Positions 1 to 8,295 of a stretch of DNA of 14,898 nt are shown piece by piece. The notes below the pieces were generated by a model, which was not told where the DNA came from, searched no databases, and was given only the letters and a program-made list of their open reading frames with translations. Each line of letters opens with the position of its first letter. The first letter of the stretch is position 1. The translations under genes were made by a program, and so were the position numbers. Source of the stretch: Thermoplasmatota archaeon (GTDB lineage Archaea; Thermoplasmatota; Penumbrarchaeia; Penumbrarchaeales; Penumbrarchaeaceae); NCBI GenBank assembly GCA_016929175.1, contig JAFGJI010000046.1:1-14898 (forward strand), given 5' to 3'.

Positions 1-2475
1 GGTGAGGCCGTTCGGGGCATCGCGGTGGACGCAACGATGGCGGAGGATAGCATGGAAGGTAATTGGGAGGACGGCCCAACCACCACGATAGTATCCATCA
101 GCTTCCGAAGCCCGGCCGCCCTCGGGGAGGTCGACAGGGAGGTCATTGAGGGCGACTCCTCGAGGATCCATGCCAGTCAATTCGCCATCTTCATACCCCG
201 ATCCGAGGGGGATTGGAGCGATCCCGGTACCAGGATAACATATGTGGATATCTCCGATCCTGAGGGCGAGATCAGAGTAAGGGGCTCCATACGGATACCC
301 GGATACCTTCAGGACAGATATCAGATGGACCATTACAGAGGAATGTTCAGGATCGTCACCCAGGAGTATCCGGACTGGGAAGAGGAGGGGGACCGGTTCC
401 CCTCTTCCACTCTTTATGTGGTGGATGCAAGGGACCCTGACGATCCGGAGATAGTTGCGGACCTTCTTATCGACGATGAGGGAAATCTCATGGCCACCCG
501 TTTCGAGGGGGACAGGGCCTATACGATCCATCTCCCGGAATCACTCGATCCCCTCGATGTGATCGATCTTGAAAAACCCGACGATCCCGAATTGACCGAT
601 GTCCTCGAGATACCAGGATGGGTGGAACACATGGAGGTTCTCGGTTACAATATCATCGCGATAGGTGTCGATACCGAGCAGGGAAGGAACGTGGCCCTGT
701 ACCTCTTCGATGTCAACGACCCGAACAATGCGGTCCTGGAGGACCGCCTGGTGATCGGCGAGGGTTACACTTACTCCCAAGCGAACTGGGACCCCAAGGC
801 CTTGACGATCCTTGAGGATGAGGGAATGGTCGTGGTCCCTTATTCCACATATAACTGGGAATGGTATGACTCATCAGAGAACGGGGTTCAGCTTGTCTCC
901 TACGACCTGGATAAGGGGGACCTGGAATCAAGGGGAAAGATCATCGGGACATCTCCGGTCACACGGACCAGGTCCGTCAACGGGAACCTTGTAACGACAT
1001 CCGAGATGGTCCTGCAATCGATCAACTACGACGATCCCGACGAGCCGGTGGTCGAGGCCGTTCTCGACCTGACATCGAACGTCCGGGACGCTTTCATAAG
1101 ATCGGGCAAGGTCGTGTCCCTCATCATGCCTGATTGGTCCAGCAGCGGGGCAAAGATCAGGGTCTCCGATCCGGCAACACCCTATGATCCCATTCTCGAG
1201 ATAGGACCCGAAGGCCTGCAGTATGAGGACATCCGGAGATCGGGGACCACGGTCTTCGTGAAGGGGATAAGACAGGGGCCCGATGTGGAAGGCGGCCCTT
1301 ACTGGGAGCTCCATGCCTATGATATGACGGACCCGATGTCGCCCGTGGAGTTCGAAAAGGTCAGGATGCCCGTCCCCGAGGAATACACATCGGAAGCATA
1401 CTACGGGGAGCGTGAGCTCGTCCAGGTGGATAGGAACAACTTCACGACCACAGTCGAGGAGGGGTTACTGGTCGAATACGTTCACTACGATCCTTACACA
1501 TGGACGATCATCGACGGCCCCACTGTTGCTGTCCATTCCTCGAATTCATATTACTACTATGATCACAGGGAGGAGTATGGTGGGGAAGGGTACATCGAGG
1601 ACGATGCGGACAAGGGGTCCGAAGTGACCCCGGTGACGACCGAGAGGGTCATCCTGTATCGTTGGACATCTTCCGGTCTTTCGGAGAAGCGCTCCATAGA
1701 GTACACTGTTGATGCCAGCATCTACACTGTGATGGGAGGATGGGACGTTGTCTTTATCCAGTCTTACGACTGGAATACGGGAATGGACCTGACCAGGGTG
1801 GAATTCCAGATGGGAGATACCGTTTTCAAGGAGGAACTGACCGTTAAGGGCAGGCTTATTGGCGTTTCGGATGACAGGGACCTGGTCTATACGGCCCTGG
1901 ATTACTGGTGGGATAACGACCAGCACAATACATTGAACGTCTACGATGTCTCGTCCGGGTCTGCTATCTTTCTTAAGGGTATCGATATTGGAGAGCCCAG
2001 CTCCCAGGTCATCTTCCAGGGCGATCGCGTGGTGGTCATCTCTCAAGACTGGGGTTACCCATGGTACTACGAGGACTACCGAGAGGACGTTGTGGTCTAC
2101 GATGAGACCGAGAGGACGAAGGACATGGTGGAGCCATCGGAAAGCGGTGAGGAGCCTTCCGGTTCGGACGATGCTCCCGAGGAATGGACCGAGCCGCAGT
2201 ACTCCACGACCGTACATGTCATAGGTATGGAGGAAGGCGTGTTCGAGACCCACAGGACATACACTGTAGAGGGCATATACTATTCCAGCCTGGTGCTTGA
2301 GGATACGGTCCTTCTGAACAGGGATTTCACCCTGATGGGCGTTACAATGTCAGGGGACGACATTGAGGAGATCGGTCCCTGGTCCGCGCACGGCTACATC
2401 CAGGGCGGAGACATCTCCGGTGGAACCCTGGTGCTCGCCATGGGGCTGTGGGGTATCGAGACGATACAGCTCTGA
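1..2475 (+). CDS. Secreted beta-propeller domain protein (COG4880/PF09826-like), 5' partial
   Basis: The frame is open from base 1 with no stop and no signal peptide near the first GTG (25) or ATG (37), so the true start lies upstream of the window. The visible 824 codons carry a spaced series of blade-like motifs of the form Y-x-x-D-x-x-D-P-x-x-P: near nt 240 (YVDISDPEGEI), 415 (YVVDARDPDDPEI), 556 (DVIDLEKPDDPEL), 700 (LFDVNDPNN), 1024 (NYDDPDEP), 1159 (RVSDPATP), 1318 (YDMTDPMSP) and 1937 (VYDVSSG). This pattern fits the archaeal and bacterial secreted beta-propeller proteins of COG4880. Two acidic, Ser/Pro-rich inserts (about nt 1560-1640 and 2100-2200) look like surface loops. The chain ends on a propeller-type strand without a C-terminal anchor; family members are usually held at the surface by an N-terminal membrane segment, which would be upstream. 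No catalytic motif is visible. The family's function is not established; ligand binding or protein-protein contact is a guess. Confidence 0.85.
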   Translation, partial: GEAVRGIAVDATMAEDSMEGNWEDGPTTTIVSISFRSPAALGEVDREVIEGDSSRIHASQFAIFIPRSEGDWSDPGTRITYVDISDPEGEIRVRGSIRIPGYLQDRYQMDHYRGMFRIVTQEYPDWEEEGDRFPSSTLYVVDARDPDDPEIVADLLIDDEGNLMATRFEGDRAYTIHLPESLDPLDVIDLEKPDDPELTDVLEIPGWVEHMEVLGYNIIAIGVDTEQGRNVALYLFDVNDPNNAVLEDRLVIGEGYTYSQANWDPKALTILEDEGMVVVPYSTYNWEWYDSSENGVQLVSYDLDKGDLESRGKIIGTSPVTRTRSVNGNLVTTSEMVLQSINYDDPDEPVVEAVLDLTSNVRDAFIRSGKVVSLIMPDWSSSGAKIRVSDPATPYDPILEIGPEGLQYEDIRRSGTTVFVKGIRQGPDVEGGPYWELHAYDMTDPMSPVEFEKVRMPVPEEYTSEAYYGERELVQVDRNNFTTTVEEGLLVEYVHYDPYTWTIIDGPTVAVHSSNSYYYYDHREEYGGEGYIEDDADKGSEVTPVTTERVILYRWTSSGLSEKRSIEYTVDASIYTVMGGWDVVFIQSYDWNTGMDLTRVEFQMGDTVFKEELTVKGRLIGVSDDRDLVYTALDYWWDNDQHNTLNVYDVSSGSAIFLKGIDIGEPSSQVIFQGDRVVVISQDWGYPWYYEDYREDVVVYDETERTKDMVEPSESGEEPSGSDDAPEEWTEPQYSTTVHVIGMEEGVFETHRTYTVEGIYYSSLVLEDTVLLNRDFTLMGVTMSGDDIEEIGPWSAHGYIQGGDISGGTLVLAMGLWGIETIQL

Positions 2476-2490
2476 TGATCGTCCAATACT

Positions 2491-2499
2491 CCTATTAAC
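2491..2499 (+). promoter_or_regulatory. Weak TATA-like box before the six-TM gene
   Basis: CCTATTAAC is the only AT-rich element in the 45-base gap. Its centre lies about 25 bases before the ATG at 2521, which would give a leaderless or nearly leaderless transcript. A purine stretch TAGGAG at 2512-2517 could instead act as a weak ribosome binding site if the gene is co-transcribed with the propeller gene. The two readings cannot be separated from sequence alone. Confidence 0.3.
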
Positions 2500-2520
2500 C
2501 TGAAATCTGCTTAGGAGCCG

Positions 2521-3513
2521 ATGACGGATGCCATCAAGCATGGCAGATACGAGGAACTGAAAAGGGACATTTCCAGGTTGGGTGAGTTCCCGATAATCAG
2601 GTACCTGATGTGGTCCAGATACACGAAGGGCGCTTACAAGAAGATGTGGAAAGGGTTGCTGAAGTCCCTGAAAGGCATTGCCTATATCCTGATATTCCTG
2701 TATTCCGTTAAGGAAATAACCAGGCTGCCTCTTGGCATGGGGCTGCTGGTCCTAATAATAGGATCCAGAGGGGTCCTGAACCTGGCAAGGGGGATATACC
2801 TCTCCCTCAGGGCAAGGTCGATGGCCGGAAAAAGCAGGGGAGAGAGGGTTGAGCGAAGATGGAAATATTACATGCTCTGGACACATTCCACGGTCCTGAT
2901 AGCGATAATGTCCCTGAGCTTCCTTTTGATAATCGAACAGATCAAGGCCCCTCAGGTGATCAGAGGGGACAAGCCCTGGTACATCTGGCCCTTCGTTTAC
3001 CTGGGTATCTGGGTCATCTGGTCCCTCGTGACACGGTCGATGGTCCTCGGAGGCGCGCGCGCATTCAAAGTAGGGGACCGACTGGCCAAGGTCCAACATG
3101 ACCGGAAGATGCTTAATAAGGTCCCTGGCGAGGGAAAGGGAAGGCGCATCCTTCTGGCCACCGTATACGTACCCTTGATCGGACTGGCAGTAATGTTATT
3201 CCTGGTAATTCTGCTCAAGGTCCTCCTGCGTTTCCTCCTGAAAACGATCTTCGATATCGAACAGGCGACCTCCATAGGCGAGGAGATAGCGAGGTTGGTT
3301 CTTGGAACAGGTTTCTCCCTGTCTGACATCTCGTCGCTCCTGGGAACGTGGTACGGTCCTCTGCTTCTCTATCTCGTTGTCATTGTCCTGATCTGCTTTT
3401 TCGCATACCTGAGGTCCTTCGCCATGATCAGGGCAGCATACAGGGACGGGTTCCATTCTCATCTTGGAAAGAGGATAATGCTTGCGGAGGAGATGGGGAA
3501 GCTCTGGAAGTGA
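2521..3513 (+). CDS. Six-TM integral membrane protein, function unknown
   Basis: This gene encodes a 330-aa protein. It has a basic, soluble N-terminus (about residues 1-45) followed by hydrophobic segments near residues 46-63, 70-90, 118-138, 153-171, 208-236 and 280-302, then a short charged tail. The loop between TM2 and TM3 is strongly basic (RARSMAGKSRGERVERR), as is the loop before TM5, so both probably face the cytoplasm. I recognise no family, catalytic motif or transporter signature. It lies 45 bases downstream of the propeller gene on the same strand and may form a two-gene unit with it. Its stop codon directly abuts the stop of the convergent peptidase gene. The ATG at 2521 is chosen because it follows TAGGAG and a TATA-like box, and the N-terminus reads as protein throughout. 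The assignment as a real membrane protein is firm; its role is not. Confidence 0.85.
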   Translation: MTDAIKHGRYEELKRDISRLGEFPIIRYLMWSRYTKGAYKKMWKGLLKSLKGIAYILIFLYSVKEITRLPLGMGLLVLIIGSRGVLNLARGIYLSLRARSMAGKSRGERVERRWKYYMLWTHSTVLIAIMSLSFLLIIEQIKAPQVIRGDKPWYIWPFVYLGIWVIWSLVTRSMVLGGARAFKVGDRLAKVQHDRKMLNKVPGEGKGRRILLATVYVPLIGLAVMLFLVILLKVLLRFLLKTIFDIEQATSIGEEIARLVLGTGFSLSDISSLLGTWYGPLLLYLVVIVLICFFAYLRSFAMIRAAYRDGFHSHLGKRIMLAEEMGKLWK

Positions 3514-6500
3514 TCATTCCCAGTCGGCTTCCTCCTCATCCTCCTCCCATTCCATACCCGCATCCTCGAGGTCCATACCGGATGCCTTTCGATATGCCCT
3601 GACGGCCAGGAAAACTGCGATCAGGATGATACCCAGACCTGCGGCAGCGGCAACTATTACGGGCAAAGGATCGACGCTTGAGAACAGGGCACCGGCCCCC
3701 TTCTCCTCTATCTTCAGTGTAAGGTTCAACCTGTTTGCCGGAGCATCGCCGAAGGAATCTACCCAGATGGATATCCTGTAATCGCCCTCGCTGGCGTTCC
3801 CGGGGACATCCAGGATAACCTGGAAGGTCCTGTTGTCCCCCGGGTCTATCCTGTTGAAATTGGATGAGGAAAGCGATATCCATCCTTCAACGTACGAAGA
3901 GGAAGAGACCCCGATGGTGACACTGTCCGGTGTGTTCCCCTCGTTGAGAACCTTGACATCGAGCTGTACGAGCCTTCCCGGACGAACCTTCAGAACGTCG
4001 CCGTTAAGGTCCGTCTCGACCCTCAGGGAATAGACCTCGGAAACGAAGATCGTCCTCTCAAAATGTGTAAATGTGCCAGCACCCCTGCTGAGAACGAAGA
4101 GCGACAGGGTGTACTTACCCGCAAGAGCATTCACGGGGATGTCGAATCCTATCCCGATGTCAGCCGACCCGGAATAGTTGAGGGAGATATTAGTGGTTGA
4201 AAGATGGACCGGCCAGTCTCCTTCCATGGAGGCGTTGATGAGGAAGAAATCGTTCGTATTGCCAAGGTTCCGAAGCTCGAGCACGTCCTCGAACCTCCCG
4301 CCAGGCTTGACCACTGGTTGTGAGAGCTCTCCAACAAGGTCAAAACCGAAGCTCTTTCCGATAACCACCCTCATGTCCACGGTCTGATGAGCTATTCCGG
4401 ACCAGGGCTTCACACTGACCGAGAAGTCGTAGGTTCCATTTTCCATGAAGCCGGGGGTGATGTCCAGATAGACCATCTTCCAGGACCCCTTCGGAACGCT
4501 GAAGGAAGGGGGGTTGAGCGATATGGACCAGTTTCCGGGGGGAGACCCGGACAGGGTGAGATTGTACTGATCGTAGATGTTGCCAAGATTGGATACGTTC
4601 AGGTGGAAGGAGACCCTTTCCTCCATTCCCGCTTCAATGAGGGTCTCACCGACCACAACACTGAACCCGTATTCTTTCAGTACGATGATGTCCACAAAAG
4701 CCTCTTTTTCCTCGATCCCGCTGTCAGCGGTTATCCGCATCGTGTACACACCCGGGTCCGTCCCTGCAGGAGGCCTGACAGATATCCCTCCCGTGCCGTT
4801 CGTGAATGGGGGAAGGACCTGGGAGCCATTGATCACCTCGATATCCCAACCCTCGGTCCTGGAACAGGTCCAGCCGATATCTATCTGCACGTTCACATTG
4901 CCCCATCCGATCAGGTGGAACGGGATAGTGGTGTTCTCTTCGGGCAGGACCTTTACCGTGAGTGCTGGCAGGGACAGATCGAATGAGAGGTCCGGCTCGA
5001 CCGTCATGTTGAACAATGCCGCAGCATGAGCGCCCGTGATCGATGATTCCACGGCCACAAGGTATGGGGTGGTGCCTGCCAGGGACCTCCCGGGAACGGT
5101 GAGCTTGAAGGGGAACCTTGTTTGTGTGAACGGATCGACCTCAACGGTGAATGGGTCCATCTCTACCTCCCATCCGACCGGGAGGTCGGGGAACGACACG
5201 GTGAAGTCCTCACGACCGTTCCCAAGGTTCTCGATGTTGACGAAACCGATGGCATCCGACCCCTGTGGTGCGCTGAGAAGCGGAGGGTCCATGAAGATAT
5301 CGACCCCCTCCGTCCTCGCCGCAATCGCTTCTATGATAAAAGTCCTCGGTCTGGGCAGCAGCAGTGAGTCCACCCTCAGGACCACATTCCTTTCCTGTCC
5401 GAAAAGTGCATTTGGAGGGGCATATACGAAGATGCTGCAGTCAATGGACCCGCCCACCGGGATGGACCCGTTCACTTCACTCGTATTGGCGGTCCATACG
5501 CTCATCCCGTTCCCTTCGACGGTGATGTTCATGAGGACATTCACGGGGATGATCCCGATGTTCCTAACGGTCATGTTCAACTGTGCCTCTGTCCCGGGAG
5601 TGACCGTTATGTTGTCCCTTTCTGCATCTATCTCGACATTGGTACCCGCTATGCCTCCGATGTTCAGGGAAGGATCTCCAAGAAGTATGTATTCTGTAAC
5701 GGTCTTGTAGGAGGTTACCCCTGAGACCCCTATGTTGATGATGAAATCCTTCTGGGCACGGGCAAGCACCTGTCCAGGGGTCTGTACCCCTTCGGCAAAG
5801 GCCTTGTTCAATCTGACATTGAAGTAACCGGAATTCACGCTCGGATAGGATGGCCCGAGCGACCCGTACCCGACCCTGGTGCAGCCGAAGGTGGCTATGG
5901 CACCCCCGTCCGGGTTCTTGCCGAGATATTCACCAAGGCAGTCCCTCTCGTCGAGACTGCTGCCAGGGGGATAGTACCATTGGCCGTATACGGGGTCCTT
6001 TCCCGAGACGGGATCGGATGCGTTCTCGTTGTCGAAACCATGTGTGAGGCATGCATCGAGGACGGCGATCGGAAGCTCGTGACCGTTCTCCTGCCTGCTG
6101 GCATTTATCGACCTGTAGGCTCCCCACGGAAAAGCCTGGGTATATCCCCATCCGTCGTAATCGCCGTGATCGGAGAATACAAGAAGTCCCGTTCCCTGGT
6201 CGATCACGGTCGAGATATTGAAGAGGGTGCCGGTCGTTTCGTAAAGCTTGGTCACATTGAAACCGTCCAGGAAAGTGGATGCGATATAGTTGCAGGTATA
6301 CTCGCCCTCGGGCGTCGGGTGCTCCGTGAACGTGTTCGTTCCGCAGAGGGTCGCGTTGTAGAACCAGTCGGACCCTTTCGCTTCGAGTTCGTATCTCCTT
6401 ATCTTTTCGAACATGTCGGAGAATTCCTGAGCGGTGCTGGCGGGGAGCCTGCCGACGAAAATATCGGGATACAGGTCCGGATCGTCCCTGATCATCCCGT

Positions 6501-7536
6501 CATATTCCCCCCAAAGATATTTCGAGTCGCCCGCTCGATCGGCGTTCCAGTTCGTGAAGGTCAAGGTGCCTTCCTCGAAGAGGTCGCTGTAGTAAAGGTC
6601 TGTCGGGACGAAAGCTCCGTCGGTGCGCATCGTCCCCGAGTCATCATAGCCATCAAGAACAAGTATGTGCCTCGTCGGTATGTGCTCCACGTCCCCTGCG
6701 AGCATTACGAAATCTATGCCCCATTCAAGCCTGGCATTGTATATGAACCGCTTGATCTCCTCCTGCGTGTCGTTCTCCTTGACCTCCCAGTAACGGTCGT
6801 TCAGGATCTCCGGTAATGTCACGACCTTGGTGTATCTCCCGGTGGCGTTGCGGAAGTCCGCATAACGGGCAGCCGTCCCGAGGAACTCCTCGGGGCAGAT
6901 CACCAGGACATCGTATATTTCCGGATCGTACCATATCAGGCGGGTCGGTGCATGATATGAGATATCAACGACGCCCGAGACCATGCATCGGAGCATACCT
7001 CCTTCGGGAACCACGGGAGAGATCGAGACGGACAGGAGCGCCATTGTCCCAAGGGTCTCAATGTTTATTCCGGTCATTATTCTATGGTCCAGGTGCTGGA
7101 CGGGTGCCTCGAAACCCCCGTCAGGTACCAGAGGGCTCCCATCCTTGGCTTTCGGGATGGAATGCGGATTGCGGCCGATGCCTGCCGGGACCGGGATGTA
7201 GGTAAAAACGGTATCCCGAAGATCTACCTCCACATCAACGGAGCCCAGGGGAAGCTCAATCTCTTTCTGTATTATCGGCAGACGGAGGTAAGAAGCCCTG
7301 GGGTCCATATCCAACCCGTCCATTGTGACCTCGGGGCCATATATCCCTGATAGAACCTGTGGAAAACCGTTGGACAGAACCAGGGTCTCCTTCATCGGGA
7401 CGAATTCCATCATATCATCGACATCGGGTGAGGTCTCAACAGCCCCCTCGCCCACGGGTATTGTAGTGGAAAGAAGTGAAATGAGCAGCATCAATGCAAG
7501 AGTGGGCTGAAAGGACCTGTATCGTCGGAAATCCAT
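3514..7536 (-). CDS. Membrane-anchored C25 (gingipain-like) cysteine peptidase with six beta-sandwich repeats
   Basis: This is a 1340-aa surface protease precursor. Residues 1-32 form a signal peptide (basic start, hydrophobic ALMLLISLLSTTI, likely cleavage after GEGA). Residues about 33-206 resemble the C25 propeptide. The C25 catalytic domain spans about 207-628: it opens with YDVLVICPEEF, contains AGDVEHIPTRH and DIFVGRLPAST, the catalytic His457 in SDHGDYDGWG and the nucleophile Cys496 in VLDACLTHG, and closes near LLGDPSLNIGG. Six NEW3/CARDB-like beta-sandwich units begin near residues 633, 743, 849, 954, 1061 and 1166, most with an LGN-x-x-D type turn. A single TM helix at about 1290-1312 precedes a short basic stretch and an acidic cytoplasmic tail. 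It carries about 26 N-x-S/T sequons. The likely role is endopeptidase activity outside the cell on proteins; whether it cleaves after Arg, Lys or something else cannot be told. The start is supported by GGTGAT five bases upstream and a TATA box. Confidence 0.93.
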   Translation of the reverse strand: MDFRRYRSFQPTLALMLLISLLSTTIPVGEGAVETSPDVDDMMEFVPMKETLVLSNGFPQVLSGIYGPEVTMDGLDMDPRASYLRLPIIQKEIELPLGSVDVEVDLRDTVFTYIPVPAGIGRNPHSIPKAKDGSPLVPDGGFEAPVQHLDHRIMTGINIETLGTMALLSVSISPVVPEGGMLRCMVSGVVDISYHAPTRLIWYDPEIYDVLVICPEEFLGTAARYADFRNATGRYTKVVTLPEILNDRYWEVKENDTQEEIKRFIYNARLEWGIDFVMLAGDVEHIPTRHILVLDGYDDSGTMRTDGAFVPTDLYYSDLFEEGTLTFTNWNADRAGDSKYLWGEYDGMIRDDPDLYPDIFVGRLPASTAQEFSDMFEKIRRYELEAKGSDWFYNATLCGTNTFTEHPTPEGEYTCNYIASTFLDGFNVTKLYETTGTLFNISTVIDQGTGLLVFSDHGDYDGWGYTQAFPWGAYRSINASRQENGHELPIAVLDACLTHGFDNENASDPVSGKDPVYGQWYYPPGSSLDERDCLGEYLGKNPDGGAIATFGCTRVGYGSLGPSYPSVNSGYFNVRLNKAFAEGVQTPGQVLARAQKDFIINIGVSGVTSYKTVTEYILLGDPSLNIGGIAGTNVEIDAERDNITVTPGTEAQLNMTVRNIGIIPVNVLMNITVEGNGMSVWTANTSEVNGSIPVGGSIDCSIFVYAPPNALFGQERNVVLRVDSLLLPRPRTFIIEAIAARTEGVDIFMDPPLLSAPQGSDAIGFVNIENLGNGREDFTVSFPDLPVGWEVEMDPFTVEVDPFTQTRFPFKLTVPGRSLAGTTPYLVAVESSITGAHAAALFNMTVEPDLSFDLSLPALTVKVLPEENTTIPFHLIGWGNVNVQIDIGWTCSRTEGWDIEVINGSQVLPPFTNGTGGISVRPPAGTDPGVYTMRITADSGIEEKEAFVDIIVLKEYGFSVVVGETLIEAGMEERVSFHLNVSNLGNIYDQYNLTLSGSPPGNWSISLNPPSFSVPKGSWKMVYLDITPGFMENGTYDFSVSVKPWSGIAHQTVDMRVVIGKSFGFDLVGELSQPVVKPGGRFEDVLELRNLGNTNDFFLINASMEGDWPVHLSTTNISLNYSGSADIGIGFDIPVNALAGKYTLSLFVLSRGAGTFTHFERTIFVSEVYSLRVETDLNGDVLKVRPGRLVQLDVKVLNEGNTPDSVTIGVSSSSYVEGWISLSSSNFNRIDPGDNRTFQVILDVPGNASEGDYRISIWVDSFGDAPANRLNLTLKIEEKGAGALFSSVDPLPVIVAAAAGLGIILIAVFLAVRAYRKASGMDLEDAGMEWEEDEEEADWE

Positions 7537-7541
7537 GTGGT

Positions 7542-7547
7542 ATCACC
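7542..7547 (-). promoter_or_regulatory. Ribosome binding site of the C25 peptidase gene
   Basis: Read on the minus strand the sequence is GGTGAT followed by five bases and the ATG at 7536. It matches the archaeal anti-SD and fixes the start of the peptidase gene. The same GGTG could pair with CACC (plus-strand bases 7553-7556 give the partner on the mRNA) across a five-base loop, but the stem is only four pairs. Confidence 0.75.
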
Positions 7548-7582
7548 GTTTAGGTGGCTCCTCGATGATAATCCGCCTTCCT

Positions 7583-7592
7583 GTAAATATAT
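7583..7592 (-). promoter_or_regulatory. TATA box for the C25 peptidase gene
   Basis: On the minus strand this is AATATATTTA, the most AT-rich element in the divergent spacer. A transcription start about 26 bases downstream falls near 7560, giving a leader of roughly 24 bases that contains the GGTGAT ribosome binding site. The near-symmetric core could also bind TBP for plus-strand transcription, but that would leave a leader of about 95 bases before the neighbouring gene. Confidence 0.55.
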
Positions 7593-7654
7593 TGTGGTTT
7601 CCAGGTTGCATCTTTTCGCATGGGCGTCACTCTCATGGCCGATGCCGGGGAAAA

Positions 7655-7662
7655 CCTATTAT
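7655..7662 (+). promoter_or_regulatory. Weak TATA-like box for the seven-TM gene
   Basis: CCTATTAT lies in the divergent spacer. It would place the transcription start near 7682 and leave a short leader with the GTGGGG element (7695-7700) ahead of the TTG at 7709. The match to a TATA box is modest. Confidence 0.3.
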
Positions 7663-7708
7663 CATGACTATCTCTTGTAGCCGAACAAGAGGCCGTGGGG
7701 TTGGATAT

Positions 7709-8293
7709 TTGGAAGCGGACATAGCCGCGGTGACCGTTCTTCTGATATTGGTCGGGTCCATGATGGCGCTGAGGGGCAGCGACATGCTCAGAGGGTCCGC
7801 CCGGTTGCTGGGTGGCATGTTCCTTGGGTTGGCCGGATCCTACCTGGGTTTCAGGATAGGCAGGTACTTCGGAGGGCAATGGGCCGTGGCCTATACTCTC
7901 TCACTCGGGATCCTGGGGTTCCTCGTGGGGGCCCTTTTCGGACCCCAACTTCTTCAGGCGCTTCTGATGGCGACGGTCTTCGTTCTGGGGTTTACTGTAG
8001 GTTACCTGGTCGCAGACAGGCTCGACGGCACCGGTGCGGTCCCGTTATTTGCAGGTCTGGTCGTGGGTCTGGTCGTCGCGTGGATACTATCTGCCATAGC
8101 CAAGAGGCTCCTGCTTGCTGCGACGATAATCCTCGGTTCGGCCATGATGGGAGCAGGCATCTTCATTCTCCTGCTGGGAGATGTCAAGCTCGAGCATTCC
8201 GCGGTTCTATCCTTCGGGGCCTTCATCGCATGCTCCCTTGGTGGTTTCCTGGTCCAAAGAACGGAAATGTCCGGACCGGGAAGAGGCGGATGA
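7709..8293 (+). CDS. Small seven-TM protein, DUF4203/TMEM198-like
   Basis: From the TTG at 7709 the product is 194 aa and almost entirely hydrophobic, with about seven membrane segments: AAVTVLLILVGSMMALRG, LLGGMFLGLAGSYLGF, VAYTLSLGILGFLVGALF, ALLMATVFVLGFTVGYLV, LFAGLVVGLVVAWIL, LAATIILGSAMMGAGIFILL and LSFGAFIACSLGGFLV. The glycine-rich helices and length resemble DUF4203/TMEM198-like membrane proteins, whose function is poorly known; the family call is from pattern memory. The frame is open back to an ATG at 7535 that overlaps the divergent peptidase start, and a second ATG lies at 7664. I prefer TTG 7709 because codons before it lose the G/C-ending third-position bias, GTGGGG lies eight bases upstream, and the product then begins directly at the first TM. 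ATG 7664 (209 aa) remains possible. The stop lies two bases from the stop of the convergent CARDB gene. Confidence 0.75.
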   Translation: MEADIAAVTVLLILVGSMMALRGSDMLRGSARLLGGMFLGLAGSYLGFRIGRYFGGQWAVAYTLSLGILGFLVGALFGPQLLQALLMATVFVLGFTVGYLVADRLDGTGAVPLFAGLVVGLVVAWILSAIAKRLLLAATIILGSAMMGAGIFILLLGDVKLEHSAVLSFGAFIACSLGGFLVQRTEMSGPGRGG

Positions 8294-8295
8294 GG

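Noticed and set aside
1546..2253. Minus-strand frame of 235 codons opposite the propeller gene
   Set aside because: No domain, no ribosome binding site, and the plus strand carries blade motifs through the same region.
4387..6816. Long plus-strand frames (199, 224 and 278 codons) opposite the C25 peptidase
   Set aside because: They lie wholly antisense to a gene with clear motifs and regular codon use, have no recognisable protein features, and arise from the G/C-rich third positions of the real frame.
7544..7556. CACC/GGTG hairpin hiding the peptidase ribosome binding site
   Set aside because: Only four base pairs with a five-base loop; too weak to call a regulatory structure without comparative support.
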